Source: Terriglobia bacterium
GTDB lineage: Bacteria; Acidobacteriota; Terriglobia; UBA7540
Assembly: GCA_030040515.1 (NCBI GenBank)
Contig: JASHTO010000084.1
Coordinates: 1 to 25,266 of the forward strand
DNA length: 25,266 nt
Direction of reading: 5' to 3'
Shown here: positions 1-8,460 of the stretch, piece after piece
Numbering within the stretch: position 1 is the first letter of the stretch
How the letters are laid out: each line of letters begins with the position of its first letter
Made by a program: the position numbers and the translations under genes
Notes under the pieces: generated by a model
Database searches by the model: none
What the model saw: only the letters and a program-made list of their open reading frames with translations
What the model was told of the DNA's origin: nothing

Positions 1-1451
1 TGCTTCATCCCCATGCGCTGCACTTCCGCCAGAATGCGCTCGGTGGAGAGAACTTCCAAACCCTTCACCTGCGCGAGGTTGGTGGTCAGCATCTCCGTCA
101 GGCCGCGGTTCAGCCAGTCAAGCGATGGGTCCTGCGAAAGATTCGAGAAATAGAGTACAGCAAGCGATTCCTGGGCTCCCGCCGGCTTGGGATGGGCGGC
201 ATGGCGCCACGCGAAGTATCCACCCAGAGCCACCACCAAAATCAATCCCGCGGCGATGGGAAGGATGTTTGCAAAACGTCGGGATGTGGGGGGAGCGATG
301 GCCGAAGGAATCGCCGGCCCTGAGGCGGATGTTGGGCTTTCCGCGGGTATGACTGCGCTCGGGCCACTCGGCGCCGGCGCAACCGCACTCGGACCGCTCG
401 CCAGAGGCGCACTGGGTGTTGGAACAGCGGAAGACGGCCCGCTCACTACCGCAGCGCTTCCGCCCGCTGATGACGGTGGGGCAGGCGGCGTGGCCGCTTC
501 TACGCAAGGCTGGCTCTGCTGCGCAGGGATTGACGCAACTGGCTCCGCCACCGGCATGCGGGCGGCTGAGCGTCCCGAGTCCGTGTCGCGCTTCAGCCGC
601 TTCAGGTCGGTTCGCAGGTCGGCGGCGTTTTGGTAGCGCAGGTCAAGTTCCTTTTCGAGCGCCTTCGTGATGATCTCTTCCAGCTTGGGCGGCAGTTCCG
701 GGTTCAGGCGCAAAGGCGAGACGGGCGTGCGGTTCAAAATCGCTTCTTGAATCACTCCAGAAGTGTTGCCGCTGAAGGCGGGCGCGCCGGTGGCCATCTC
801 GTAGAGCACCAAGCCGAGCGAGAAGATGTCCGTGCGCGCGTCGAGTTCCTCACCGCGCACCTGCTCGGGCGACATGTACGCCACCGTGCCCATGGTCACG
901 CCCGGACTGGTGACGAATTCTTCGCGCACTCCGGCGGTGTTCATGGTGGAAAGGTTGGGCCCGGCAGCGCGACGACCGGAAGGTCCGAGCTTCGCCAGGC
1001 CAAAATCCAGAATTTTCGCCTGGCCGCGCTGGGTGACGAAGATGTTGGCGGGCTTGATGTCGCGGTGCACAATGTTCTTGGCGTGCGCGGCGTCCAGAGC
1101 GTCCGAAATCTGAATCGCCAGGTCGAGCAGCGTGTCGAGCTTGAAGGGCTTCGACTCGATGCGGTGCTTCAGCGTCTGCCCTTCCAGGTACTGCATGGCG
1201 ATGAAGGGCTCGCCTTCGTGTTCGCTGATTTCGAAGATGGTGCAGATGTTGGGATGGTCGAGCGCAGACGCCGCGCGCGCTTCGCGCTGAAAGCGTTCGA
1301 GCGCTTGCGGGTCTTTGGCCAGTTTATCCGGAAGAAACTTGAGCGCCACGAAGCGCCCGAGCGTGGTGTCCTCGGCTTTGTACACCACTCCCATCCCGCC
1401 GCCGCCCAGCTTTTCGAGAATTTTGTAGTGCGAAACCGTTTTGCCAATCAT
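1..1451 (-). CDS. Ser/Thr protein kinase with transmembrane segment and TolB-like C-terminal region (partial, 3' end outside window)
   Basis: Translation from the ATG at 1449-1451 stays open to the window edge (about 483 visible residues). The N-terminal kinase domain (about residues 9-270) shows the glycine loop LGGGGMGVV, the ATP-binding lysine in VALK (K38), the catalytic HRDIKPAN loop (D131) and the metal-binding DFG (D149), so it should be an active Hanks-type kinase. A Pro/Ala/Ser-rich linker follows (about 300-390), then one hydrophobic segment near 395-420, then a region starting LAVLYFSNLSQDPSLDWL that resembles TolB/FlgO-like N-terminal domains commonly found after such kinases. Expected topology: cytoplasmic kinase, single membrane pass, extracytoplasmic sensor. 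The true C-terminus and any TPR repeats lie beyond base 1. It is transcribed divergently from galE. Substrates are unknown. Confidence 0.93.
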   Translation of the reverse strand, partial: MIGKTVSHYKILEKLGGGGMGVVYKAEDTTLGRFVALKFLPDKLAKDPQALERFQREARAASALDHPNICTIFEISEHEGEPFIAMQYLEGQTLKHRIESKPFKLDTLLDLAIQISDALDAAHAKNIVHRDIKPANIFVTQRGQAKILDFGLAKLGPSGRRAAGPNLSTMNTAGVREEFVTSPGVTMGTVAYMSPEQVRGEELDARTDIFSLGLVLYEMATGAPAFSGNTSGVIQEAILNRTPVSPLRLNPELPPKLEEIITKALEKELDLRYQNAADLRTDLKRLKRDTDSGRSAARMPVAEPVASIPAQQSQPCVEAATPPAPPSSAGGSAAVVSGPSSAVPTPSAPLASGPSAVAPAPSGPSAVIPAESPTSASGPAIPSAIAPPTSRRFANILPIAAGLILVVALGGYFAWRHAAHPKPAGAQESLAVLYFSNLSQDPSLDWLNRGLTEMLTTNLAQVKGLEVLSTERILAEVQRMGMK

Positions 1452-1645
1452 CTTCTCTTGCTCATGCTACGTGGGTTGCGTGGAAGTGTCAATTATAGCG
1501 GCGGTCCCATGCTCGCCAAAGCACATCTTGTCGGGACTGTTTTTTTTCGATCCTAACCCTGCTGGATTTGTCCGCCGTTAAATCTTGGTTTGTGGATACA
1601 ATCAACGAGAAGCGATGTAAGGTAGTGTCTGGTGCCTGATCCGTC

Positions 1646-1696
1646 GTGGCACGGGCATCCTGCCCGTGCAGGACACGGCCAGGATGGCCGTGCCAC
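1646..1696. repeat. Nested palindromic repeat upstream of galE
   Basis: Two hairpins lie side by side: CACGGGC-atcct-GCCCGTG and CACGGCC-aggat-GGCCGTG. They are enclosed by outer arms GTGGCACGG and CCGTGCCAC. The element ends about 34 bases before the galE start. Read in other frames it gives peptides such as HGQDARAT, which I recall as a frequent spurious-ORF signature of interspersed repeats in environmental bacterial genomes. It is non-coding here and accounts for the false N-terminal extension of galE. Confidence 0.75.
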
Positions 1697-1729
1697 AATG
1701 CTGTGCAATCTCGGACCGGAGAAATCTTC

Positions 1730-2707
1730 GTGAAGGTTCTGGTAACAGGCGGAGCGGGTTACATCGGCAGTCACACCGCCAAGGCGTTGGCGAAGGCTGG
1801 GCACGAACCTTTGGTGCTGGACAATTTCAGCTCCGGGCATCGCTGGGCGGTGAAGTGGGGCAAGCTCTTGGAATGGGACCTGGCGGCCACGCAAATGCTC
1901 CCGCAATTCCTGGAAAATGAGCGCGTGGGGGCCGTGCTGCACTTTGCCGCAAGCCTGCTGGTGGGCGAATCGGTGCGCAACCCGCGAAAATACTATTGGA
2001 ACAACATCGTCAACACCCTGAATCTGCTGGACGCCCTGCAGACGGCCGACGTGCAGCGCATCGTTTTTTCCTCTTCGGCGGCGGTCTACGGCGACCCGAA
2101 GCAGGTTCCGATACCGGAGAGCCACTCCAAGGAGCCGGTGAATCCCTACGGCGAAACCAAGCTAGCGATGGAGCGCGCTCTGCAATGGTACGGGAACGCC
2201 TACGGAATTAAATGGGTCGCATTGCGATATTTCAACGCGGCCGGAGCGGACCCGGATGGCGATCTGGGCGAGTGCCACGACCCGGAAACACATTTAATAC
2301 CGCTTGTCGTGCAAGCCGCGCTCGGCAAGCGGCCGCCTGTGGAAATCTACGGCACCGATTACCCAACTCCGGACGGCACGGCAATTCGCGACTACATCCA
2401 CGTGACGGATCTGGCGGATGCTCACGTGCGCGCTCTCGATTACCTGGTGCAAGGCGGTGAGAGCCGGGCCCTGAACCTCGGAACCGGTCAGGGTAATTCC
2501 GTACGCGAGGTTATCAACGTGGCGGCCAAAATATCATCTCGAGGTGTGCCCTTCCGCGAGGGGCCCCGCCGCGCCGGCGACCCTCCGGTTCTCGTGGCAG
2601 ATGCAAGCCTGGCCGGAAGAACTCTGGGTTGGAAACCCGAGCGCTCCGACGTTGAAACCATTATCCGCAGCGCCTGGAATTGGCACGCCAAAATCCACAA
2701 ATCATAA
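1730..2707 (+). CDS. galE: UDP-glucose 4-epimerase
   Basis: This 325-residue short-chain dehydrogenase/reductase interconverts UDP-glucose and UDP-galactose, feeding cell-surface polysaccharide synthesis and galactose use in the cytoplasm. It has the N-terminal NAD-binding motif TGGAGYIGSH (residues 6-15), the serine stretch FSSSAAVYG (113-121) and the catalytic Tyr-Lys pair in NPYGETK (Y140, K144). The late motif RDYIHVTDLADAH is typical of GalE. Length is close to the usual 330-340. The GTG at 1730 is chosen because GGAGA lies seven bases upstream and the protein then begins MKVLVTGG as in the family. The longer frame from 1646 only translates the palindromic repeat. No partner gene is adjacent, so it looks monocistronic. 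Confidence 0.95.
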   Translation: MKVLVTGGAGYIGSHTAKALAKAGHEPLVLDNFSSGHRWAVKWGKLLEWDLAATQMLPQFLENERVGAVLHFAASLLVGESVRNPRKYYWNNIVNTLNLLDALQTADVQRIVFSSSAAVYGDPKQVPIPESHSKEPVNPYGETKLAMERALQWYGNAYGIKWVALRYFNAAGADPDGDLGECHDPETHLIPLVVQAALGKRPPVEIYGTDYPTPDGTAIRDYIHVTDLADAHVRALDYLVQGGESRALNLGTGQGNSVREVINVAAKISSRGVPFREGPRRAGDPPVLVADASLAGRTLGWKPERSDVETIIRSAWNWHAKIHKS

Positions 2708-3178
2708 AGAAGGGTTGGCCTCGCTTCAGAACTTGGAATAACCATTCTTGCCCTCGCCTCCAATGGCACGAAAAGCCCTGCCGTGGTGCACTTTTTGTAG
2801 CCCTCTAATTCATCCGTCAGCCGACGGGCCTAATGGCGGCGTAGAGCCGCCTCTGCGGCAAACCGTACCCACACCGAAACTCCCTGTCACTTCCACTTTC
2901 AGCATGTAAGATTTACCCTTTCAGGGATCTAACTCGCAGCTTGTCCAAGGCCCCCAGTACGTCTGTATATCACGTATTTTCATATAGATACAGGACGGTT
3001 GGGGAATTCGGCCTGGCAATTGCGGTGTGGCAGGTCTATGCCCCGGAGTGGGGGCCAGTGGGTCACAGGTAGTTGGCGATCCCGGAATGTGCTTGGACCG
3101 GAGAATCGATAACGGTTTCGAGAAAGGATGCATCAAATCGAACAGAGGGGTTAGTTCAACCCTAGAAGAGGAAAAGCC
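2708..3178. other. Intergenic region without a supported gene
   Basis: I see no convincing coding frame in these 471 bases. Around 2818-2862 there is GC-rich, self-complementary sequence (GGCGGC and GCCGCC motifs) like the other dispersed palindromes of this window. Near 2964-2995 an imperfect inverted repeat CTGTAT...ATACAG sits in locally AT-rich sequence, which could hold the promoter of the following secreted-protein gene. No recognised operator or riboswitch. Confidence 0.5.
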
Positions 3179-4165
3179 ATGAAAAAATATACTTTCATTT
3201 CATCTGGCTCAAAGAGAGAACGGCGATTGGCAGGAAAAATGATCCCCGGCGCATTAATGCTCGGGCTGGTCGCTGTGGCGCTCTTGGGTGTGCCCGCACC
3301 GTCCCGGGCCGCCTCGGTCGCCATCGGAATTTCCGTCGGGGTAGCGCCTCCGCCGATTCCGGTATATACGCAGCCGGTCTGCCCGGGTCCGGGATATTTC
3401 TGGACCCCCGGGTATTGGAACTACGACCCCATCCGCGGCTACTTTTGGGTTCCCGGCGTGTGGGTGATGCCCCCGGCAGCGGGATTGTTGTGGACGCCCG
3501 GCTACTGGGGATGGAGCGGAGCCGCATTTGTGTTTCACGCCGGCTATTGGGGACCGCATATTGGATTTTACGGTGGAATTAACTACGGCTTCGGCTATCC
3601 CGGGGTGGGATTTGTGGGTGGCGAATGGCGAGGCGGGGCCTTCTTCTACAACCGGGCAGTCGTTAACCTCGGGCCCGGGCACTTCGCCCATGTCTATTAC
3701 CACGCCGTACCCATGAATCGCGTGGCCAGTCGGGTGAGTTACAACGGCGGGCGGGGCGGCATCGTGGCTCGTCCCACAGCGGGTGAGCTTGCCGTCGAGC
3801 ACGACCGTCACATTGAAGCCACCGGCGTGCAGCGGAGCCACGAAATGGCCGCGCACAATGACCGCGCGCAATACGTTTCCGCGAATCATGGCCGGCCGGG
3901 AGCAATGGGCAGCAGCAGATCGGAGAATTTCCACAGTTCCAGCCCAGCTTCCGCCCACCCGGAAAACCGTGGGGGCTCCCACCCGGTTATGACCGCTCGT
4001 TCGAACTCACCCCAGGCGCATAACTACGGGAACCGTTCAACGGGGCAGAGTTCTGAGCGAGGCCATTCCACTTCGACTCACAGCTCTTCGTCCGGCCACT
4101 CGAGTGAATCGCACTCCTCACATTCCGGAGGCGAAACGCACAAGGGAGGATCAAAAGGCCGCTAG
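3179..4165 (+). CDS. Secreted WXXGXW-repeat protein with Ser/His-rich tail
   Basis: Predicted protein of 328 residues. A basic N-terminus precedes a hydrophobic segment and an Ala-rich cleavage-like site (about residues 20-45, ending PSRAAS), consistent with export. The central part (about 60-170) repeats aromatic-glycine units such as YFWTPGYWNY, YFWVPGVWV, LLWTPGYWGW and FHAGYWGPH, matching the WXXGXW (YXWGXW) repeat family. The last 130 residues are low-complexity, rich in Ser, His, Gly and Asn. Family members are exported or envelope-associated proteins of unknown biochemical role. AGAGGA lies six bases before the ATG, which supports this start. Its stop codon overlaps that of the convergent gene at 4162-4506. 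Confidence 0.85.
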   Translation: MKKYTFISSGSKRERRLAGKMIPGALMLGLVAVALLGVPAPSRAASVAIGISVGVAPPPIPVYTQPVCPGPGYFWTPGYWNYDPIRGYFWVPGVWVMPPAAGLLWTPGYWGWSGAAFVFHAGYWGPHIGFYGGINYGFGYPGVGFVGGEWRGGAFFYNRAVVNLGPGHFAHVYYHAVPMNRVASRVSYNGGRGGIVARPTAGELAVEHDRHIEATGVQRSHEMAAHNDRAQYVSANHGRPGAMGSSRSENFHSSSPASAHPENRGGSHPVMTARSNSPQAHNYGNRSTGQSSERGHSTSTHSSSSGHSSESHSSHSGGETHKGGSKGR

Positions 4166-4506
4166 AGATAATTCAATTCCTTCCCCAGCGCGCGAAGCTG
4201 GGTGTTGTTGATGTAAAGCTCAGCCTGCGTCGCATCGTAACCGTGTTCAAGGGTGCGACGCAGGTGAAGGGCGGCGATTTCTGCGATCTGCTGGTCGCTG
4301 AGATACTTTTTTTCCTTCTCACGCAATTCGGTGAGCGCCGGGCACGAAATCGACACCGTGGCGGTTTGGCCGTTGACCCGAAACACGCAGTCGATGGTGT
4401 CGCTGTGCCGGGTGGCGATGGCCGGGTATAAGTGAACGAACCGCACCTTGGCAGGTTCCGTCAGCGCCAGTGAACTTACCTCAAAGGGTGCAACAATATA
4501 GCTCAT
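4162..4506 (-). CDS. Hypothetical protein, 114 residues
   Basis: I do not recognise a family. The chosen start is the ATG at 4504-4506 (MSYIVAPFEV...). A GTG at 4558-4560 would add 18 Arg-rich residues, but neither start has a strong Shine-Dalgarno sequence. The composition is that of a soluble mixed alpha/beta protein: a beta-like first half (VRFVHLYPAIATRHSDTI, VNGQTATVSISCPAL) and a charged helical second half (ELREKEKKYLSDQQIAEIAALHLRRTLE). It ends within four bases of the convergent gene, so the 3' ends overlap. Coding status rests on protein-like composition and an uninterrupted frame. Confidence 0.6.
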   Translation of the reverse strand: MSYIVAPFEVSSLALTEPAKVRFVHLYPAIATRHSDTIDCVFRVNGQTATVSISCPALTELREKEKKYLSDQQIAEIAALHLRRTLEHGYDATQAELYINNTQLRALGKELNYL

Positions 4507-4612
4507 AATGTGATATACCTGTCTGGTGGAAATCGCGTGCTGACGGCGCACACGCTCCACAATGTGGAATGTTGCCTATCGTTAGCTGAGAACAACCCTT
4601 CCGGCCCGGAAA

Positions 4613-4640
4613 TTCCGCCCCCGCGGACGGAAGTTTTTTT
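4613..4640 (+). terminator. Possible weak intrinsic terminator
   Basis: A 5-bp stem TTCCG/CGGAA with a 10-base loop is followed by G and seven T residues (4634-4640). The stem is short, and the nearest upstream plus-strand gene ends 450 bases away, so function is uncertain. Confidence 0.3.
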
Positions 4641-4712
4641 AAGGCGGCTGCAAACAAATTTGTGCAACCTTCACAGCCACTGCTACATCTAATCTAGTAA
4701 CTCTATTCTATT

Positions 4713-4736
4713 GACTACCTGGGGAAGTGGGTAGTC
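4713..4736. repeat. Perfect 7-bp hairpin
   Basis: GACTACC (4713-4719) and GGTAGTC (4730-4736) form a perfect inverted repeat around a 10-base loop. No T run follows. It might be an operator or RNA hairpin in the region upstream of the phosphatase gene, but nothing shows which. Confidence 0.4.
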
Positions 4737-5107
4737 CGGGGCTCTCCGAATTATCCACTTCCTCCTTCCTTTTTCAATAAGATTTTTAGAATCAAAGACG
4801 GGGATGGCTGGCGTTGCAAGTAGACGCTCGTCCAGATTGCGACTCGAGTTGAAATCCGGACTTGGTCGAGGCGACCTCAAGCTCCCGGCCCCTAATTCAG
4901 GATTTGAAGGGCAAGGGCCGCACACAGCAGTTGCGCCCGAAAGCCGCAATACATCCTGCCGGGCTCCACAAATCGTTTTGCACCTGAAGGGCAGAAGCTA
5001 TATACTGCCCTTCCGCGCGTTTGGCCTGATTCCCACAAAGGTTGAGACCTGTCTCGCGTCCCGGTGAGACCGTTTGGATTGTCGAGACCGCTGGGGAAAG
5101 ATCAGCA

Positions 5108-6838
5108 ATGGACCTGATCAAGGAAATTGACGAGCTGTCCAGTGATTTCTCCACCGTCCCCGAACCCCAGGGCCTGATGGAGGGAATCGTCGCCCGTCTG
5201 GTGAACCGTTGTGCCATGTCCGCCGCAGGTATCTGGCGGGTGAACGGCCAATCGGACCTTGCGCTTGCCGCTTCCGCCGGCGGGCCGGCTTTCCCCCCCT
5301 CTCTCCGCAAGGTACCCGCCGACCATTCCTTCCTCGGAAAGGCCGCACAAACTCAGTCGCCGCAGATTCTTGACGGACCAGCGCAGCAAGGCGATGAGTT
5401 AAGTCACTGGGCGGAGCAGCATCATTTCTCCTACCTGAGCGCCTACCCGCTCCTCAACGGCCCAAAAGCTTCCGGCGTGCTGTTGGTGAGCGCCACAAAG
5501 CCGCCCGATGAGGCGAGGCTCTCACTCATCCGCTTGCACGCGCGCCTAGCCGCCGTGGCTCTGCGTGATGCGGATATCATCACCGGCCTGCGCCACAACC
5601 TGGAGCGCCTGCACCTCATGGTTGAGGCCAGCAAGATGTTCAACTCCACCCTTGACCTCTCCGAACTCCTCGCAAAAGTTCTGGAAGTGGCCAAGACGCT
5701 GACCAAGGCCGAGCGCGGTACTCTGTTCCTGGTGGATGAAAAGACCGATGAAATCTGGTCGCTGATCGCGCAGGGAATGGAGAAGCAGGAAATCCGCCTT
5801 CCTCGCGGGCGCGGCATCGCGGGCCACGTCGCTCTGACGGGTGAAATTGTCAACATTCCCGACGCCTACGCCGACCATCGCTTCGACCCCGAGGTCGATA
5901 AGCGCACGGGATTCCGCACCCGCAACATGCTGACGCTGCCCATTCGCAACACTTCGGCGCGTATCGTCGCCACGCTGCAACTGCTGAACAAATCTACGGG
6001 CAGCTTCACCGACGAGGATACCGACGTGCTGCTGACGCTCTCCGGCCAAATGGCCATGAGCCTTGAGAATGCGCAGCTTCACCACGACTTACTGGAGAAA
6101 GAACGCCTGGAACGCGAAATGGCGCTCGCCCGCGGCATCCAGCACAGCCTGCTGCCCGAGACCACGCCGGTGATTCCCGGCTTCGACATCGCGGTGATGA
6201 ACGAACCGTGCTTTGAAGTGGGCGGCGATTACTACGACTTCCTCAGCCTCGGGCCGAATACACTGCTGGTGGTCATCGCCGACGTGGAAGGCAAGGGCAT
6301 CAGCTCCGCCATGGTGATGTCAAACCTCCAGGCCACCTTGCGCGCCCTGGTGCTGCACCTCCACTCGCTCAATGACATCGCCGAGTCCGTCAACAAGATG
6401 ATTCTGCACGACACGCGCGGCGAAAAATACATGACCATGTTCATGGGGCTGATCGACACGCGCCGCAAGGCCATCCATTACATTAATTGCGGCCACGTTC
6501 CGCCCGTCATTTTCCGCCCCGGCGCCGATCCCATTCAGCTTGTGGAAGGCGGAATGGTCATCGGCCTCTTCGAAAACGTGCAGTTCGACCGCGGGCACGT
6601 GAAATTCCAGCCCGGGGATATTCTCCTGCTCTGCACCGACGGGATTACCGAAGCCATGGATGTGCAAAGCGAAGAGTTTGGAATGGACCGCGTCGTGAAA
6701 AGCGTGAACGAGGCGCAGGAAAACAAAGCGCGCGAAATCGTCCTGAAGATTTGCGACGACGTGAACAAGTTCTCCAAGGGCGGCACCCACATGGACGATA
6801 AGGTCATGCTGGCGATTAAAATCATCAATGAGCCGTGA
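5108..6838 (+). CDS. GAF-GAF-PP2C (SpoIIE/RsbU-type) serine phosphatase
   Basis: Protein of 576 residues. Two GAF-like sensor domains occupy about residues 1-165 and 175-325; the second has typical GAF text (RGTLFLVDEKTDEIWSLIA, GRGIAGHVALTGE). A short helical linker (LEKERLEREMALARGIQHSLLP) leads into a PP2C/SpoIIE phosphatase domain (about 350-575). Metal-binding acidic motifs are visible in GGDYYDF and VIADVEGKGISSAM, and the late motif LLCTDGITEAMD is present. Such proteins dephosphorylate anti-sigma-factor antagonists or other response proteins after the GAF domains sense small ligands or redox state. The ATG at 5108 is chosen because GGGGAAAG lies seven bases upstream; the frame is open back to 5042 but without family similarity. 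No partner kinase or antagonist gene is adjacent. Confidence 0.93.
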   Translation: MDLIKEIDELSSDFSTVPEPQGLMEGIVARLVNRCAMSAAGIWRVNGQSDLALAASAGGPAFPPSLRKVPADHSFLGKAAQTQSPQILDGPAQQGDELSHWAEQHHFSYLSAYPLLNGPKASGVLLVSATKPPDEARLSLIRLHARLAAVALRDADIITGLRHNLERLHLMVEASKMFNSTLDLSELLAKVLEVAKTLTKAERGTLFLVDEKTDEIWSLIAQGMEKQEIRLPRGRGIAGHVALTGEIVNIPDAYADHRFDPEVDKRTGFRTRNMLTLPIRNTSARIVATLQLLNKSTGSFTDEDTDVLLTLSGQMAMSLENAQLHHDLLEKERLEREMALARGIQHSLLPETTPVIPGFDIAVMNEPCFEVGGDYYDFLSLGPNTLLVVIADVEGKGISSAMVMSNLQATLRALVLHLHSLNDIAESVNKMILHDTRGEKYMTMFMGLIDTRRKAIHYINCGHVPPVIFRPGADPIQLVEGGMVIGLFENVQFDRGHVKFQPGDILLLCTDGITEAMDVQSEEFGMDRVVKSVNEAQENKAREIVLKICDDVNKFSKGGTHMDDKVMLAIKIINEP

Positions 6839-6956
6839 GCGAAATGCAGGAGTTAGAAGTCAGGCGGCTCCTCCGAGCCTGCCACCTCCACCCGAACCCT
6901 GCAAGCAAACACTGCCCCTCCATAAATCTACCCAGAACCCAGCGGCTGCCCTATAT

Positions 6957-6990
6957 AGCCTTCATACTTCATAATTCAGAATTTATCCTT
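6957..6990. repeat. Copy of a CTTCATACTTCA-type repeat
   Basis: The stretch GCCTTCATACTTCATAATTC and the bases after it resemble the arms of the inverted repeat at 10643-10728. It covers the stop codon of the ASRT-like gene and so supplies the last residues of that frame. Confidence 0.45.
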
Positions 6991-7357
6991 CGTATCCCAT
7001 CGTGGTCATCAGCGCCAGCGCCGGCTGCGAAGTATCCAGCCGTGTATGCTGCACCACCACCTTGACGTTGCTTTCAATGACCAGCGCCATGGGCTTGGCG
7101 AGCGGAATCGTTTCGCCATTCTTGTTCTTCAGGCTTTTCAGCGGAACGTGGTAGGTGCGCTGGGCCGGGCATTCGGCCTCCAGACCCGTCAGCGGCTCGC
7201 GATCTTCAAAGTAGACCGTGAACTTCAGCTTGGCGGGCCGGCGGCTTACATTTAGGACACACGCCGACTCGTGACTGACTAAATCCCCCGTACTGCGGTC
7301 GGGCAAATAACTGTCTGCAATCAACCACAGTTTTGAGCCAATTGAATTTTTCCCCAC
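6983..7357 (-). CDS. Anabaena sensory rhodopsin transducer (ASRT)-like protein
   Basis: This 124-residue protein matches the ASRT family along its whole length from memory of that sequence: W-LIADSYLP near the start, SHESACVLN (residues 28-36), a YFEDREP segment, an ECPAQRTYHVPL segment, and the diagnostic IESNVKVVVQHTRLD near residues 93-107. ASRT is a small soluble beta-sandwich, tetrameric in Anabaena, that binds sensory rhodopsin. Most homologues occur without rhodopsin, and comparative genomics has proposed small-molecule, probably sugar-related, binding. No rhodopsin gene is in this window. The GTG start at 7355-7357 has a strong GGAGG six bases upstream. It follows the PIG-L-like gene by 70 bases on the same strand, so the two are probably co-transcribed. 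Confidence 0.88.
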   Translation of the reverse strand: MGKNSIGSKLWLIADSYLPDRSTGDLVSHESACVLNVSRRPAKLKFTVYFEDREPLTGLEAECPAQRTYHVPLKSLKNKNGETIPLAKPMALVIESNVKVVVQHTRLDTSQPALALMTTMGYEG

Positions 7358-7427
7358 TTGTGCCTCCTGCCAATAGTTGACCGTCGGATGTCAACGGTCG
7401 AAAGTCTAAAGGCAATAGATTCCGGGC

Positions 7428-8375
7428 TCATATTTCGCCCGCAGGCCGAAAACTCTCCACAAACTCCGGCCAATCAATCCTTTCCTTCGGGCTGATAATG
7501 CGTCCGCCGGGATGCGGCTCCCGCAGCTTGCCGCCGGACATAAAGACTACGCGATAAAGTTCCGCAAAGGGGAAATCCGGCGCCGCTCCGCCCTGGCCGC
7601 CCACCACCTCCGCCCCGAGACGAACATTCTCAATCAGGCGGGCGGGATGGCGCAGGTGATAGGCATTCCGCCGCACCTCGCCGCCATGTTCCGCCGTTGC
7701 CATGATAAGTTTCGCCTCATCGCGCGGTGAGATTCCCACCATCAGATTCGGCCGCGAGTTCTCATGCCAGAATTCCGTCTCGATAAACGGAATAGGACCG
7801 CGGCCGGTGCGCTGTTGATAATCGCCCAGGGCTTCTACCGCCAGATGATGCGTCCCGATATGCGAGGTATTGAAGTCATCGGCGTGCGGAGCGAAAACCA
7901 CATCGGGATTTCCCTGGTCGAAGATGGTGCTGAGCGCGCGCACCTTGGCCGCCCACTCGCCGGGATGATTCTTCCTGTTCAGAAGATTGACCTGGTCAAA
8001 TCCTTCTGGAGAATTAGCGACAACCAGCGCAAACCCCAGCGCCGTGCAAGCCGATTTCAACTCGCGGAGACGCCGCGGACGCTGGCCGACGATGCTCCCC
8101 AGCGTGATCGCGCAATCCGTGACGTGCGCGCCGCATTCCTGCCGCAGGCGCAGCGCCAGCGCGCCGATTAGAGCCTCATCATCCGGGTGAGGGGCGCAAA
8201 TCACCACTTTGAGGGGTAGAGCTTTTCGGGGCTTCACCGCCGGCGCCACAAGCGGCTTCACAGAAGGGCCAACTCCAATTCTCTTCCCGCTTTCCATCGC
8301 CTTGATGTTGGCCTGAACAAATCTCAACCAGCGCCGATGCCTTATCTTCCACGCCGCGGATAAATCTTTGCGCAC
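7428..8375 (-). CDS. PIG-L family (LmbE-like) metal-dependent deacetylase
   Basis: Protein of 315 residues with the family signature CAPHPDDEAL (H63, D65, D66), which supplies zinc ligands and the catalytic Asp. A downstream histidine cluster in HADDFNTSHIGTHH (about residues 164-177) probably supplies the third ligand. Relatives hydrolyse N-acetyl groups from N-acetylglucosaminyl conjugates (GPI precursors, mycothiol and bacillithiol precursors, lincomycin intermediates). The substrate here is unknown. A basic extension of about 55 residues precedes the domain. The GTG at 8373-8375 is preferred because a run of Gs lies five bases upstream; a TTG at 8441 would extend the frame by 22 residues without support. 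It is upstream of the ASRT-like gene, which suggests a shared sugar-linked role. Confidence 0.85.
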   Translation of the reverse strand: MRKDLSAAWKIRHRRWLRFVQANIKAMESGKRIGVGPSVKPLVAPAVKPRKALPLKVVICAPHPDDEALIGALALRLRQECGAHVTDCAITLGSIVGQRPRRLRELKSACTALGFALVVANSPEGFDQVNLLNRKNHPGEWAAKVRALSTIFDQGNPDVVFAPHADDFNTSHIGTHHLAVEALGDYQQRTGRGPIPFIETEFWHENSRPNLMVGISPRDEAKLIMATAEHGGEVRRNAYHLRHPARLIENVRLGAEVVGGQGGAAPDFPFAELYRVVFMSGGKLREPHPGGRIISPKERIDWPEFVESFRPAGEI

Positions 8376-8460
8376 GCCATCCCCCCCTTCGAATCCATGA
8401 CGAAGAATCGCTATCCTACGATAATCCGGCCGGTTTCCCAAAGGTCAAAAAACCAAAGCT

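Larger units (their letters stand above)
4507..5107. other. Intergenic region with small inverted repeats
   Basis: This 601-base stretch separates the divergent starts of the 114-residue gene and the GAF-PP2C gene. It contains a hairpin followed by a T run at 4613-4640, a palindrome ACAAATTTGT at 4654-4663, and a perfect 7-bp stem GACTACC/GGTAGTC at 4713-4736. Short open frames here lack plausible ribosome-binding sites and protein-like composition. I assign no gene. Confidence 0.5.

Noticed and set aside
630..1556. Long plus-strand open frame opposite the kinase gene
   Set aside because: It is the antisense shadow of a GC-rich kinase gene with clear catalytic motifs, and its own translation resembles no family.
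1646..1729. N-terminal extension of GalE starting at an ATG-like position in 1646
   Set aside because: The extension translates a palindromic repeat; the GTG at 1730 has a ribosome-binding site and gives the normal GalE N-terminus.
3254..3982. Long minus-strand open frame opposite the WXXGXW gene
   Set aside because: The plus-strand frame has a signal peptide, repeats and a ribosome-binding site; the antisense frame has none of these.
4804..5067. Possible small plus-strand gene before the GAF-PP2C gene
   Set aside because: No ribosome-binding site and no protein-like pattern; left as intergenic.
6983..7357. Phototransduction module based on the ASRT homologue
   Set aside because: No rhodopsin or other photoreceptor gene lies in the window, and most ASRT homologues occur without rhodopsin.
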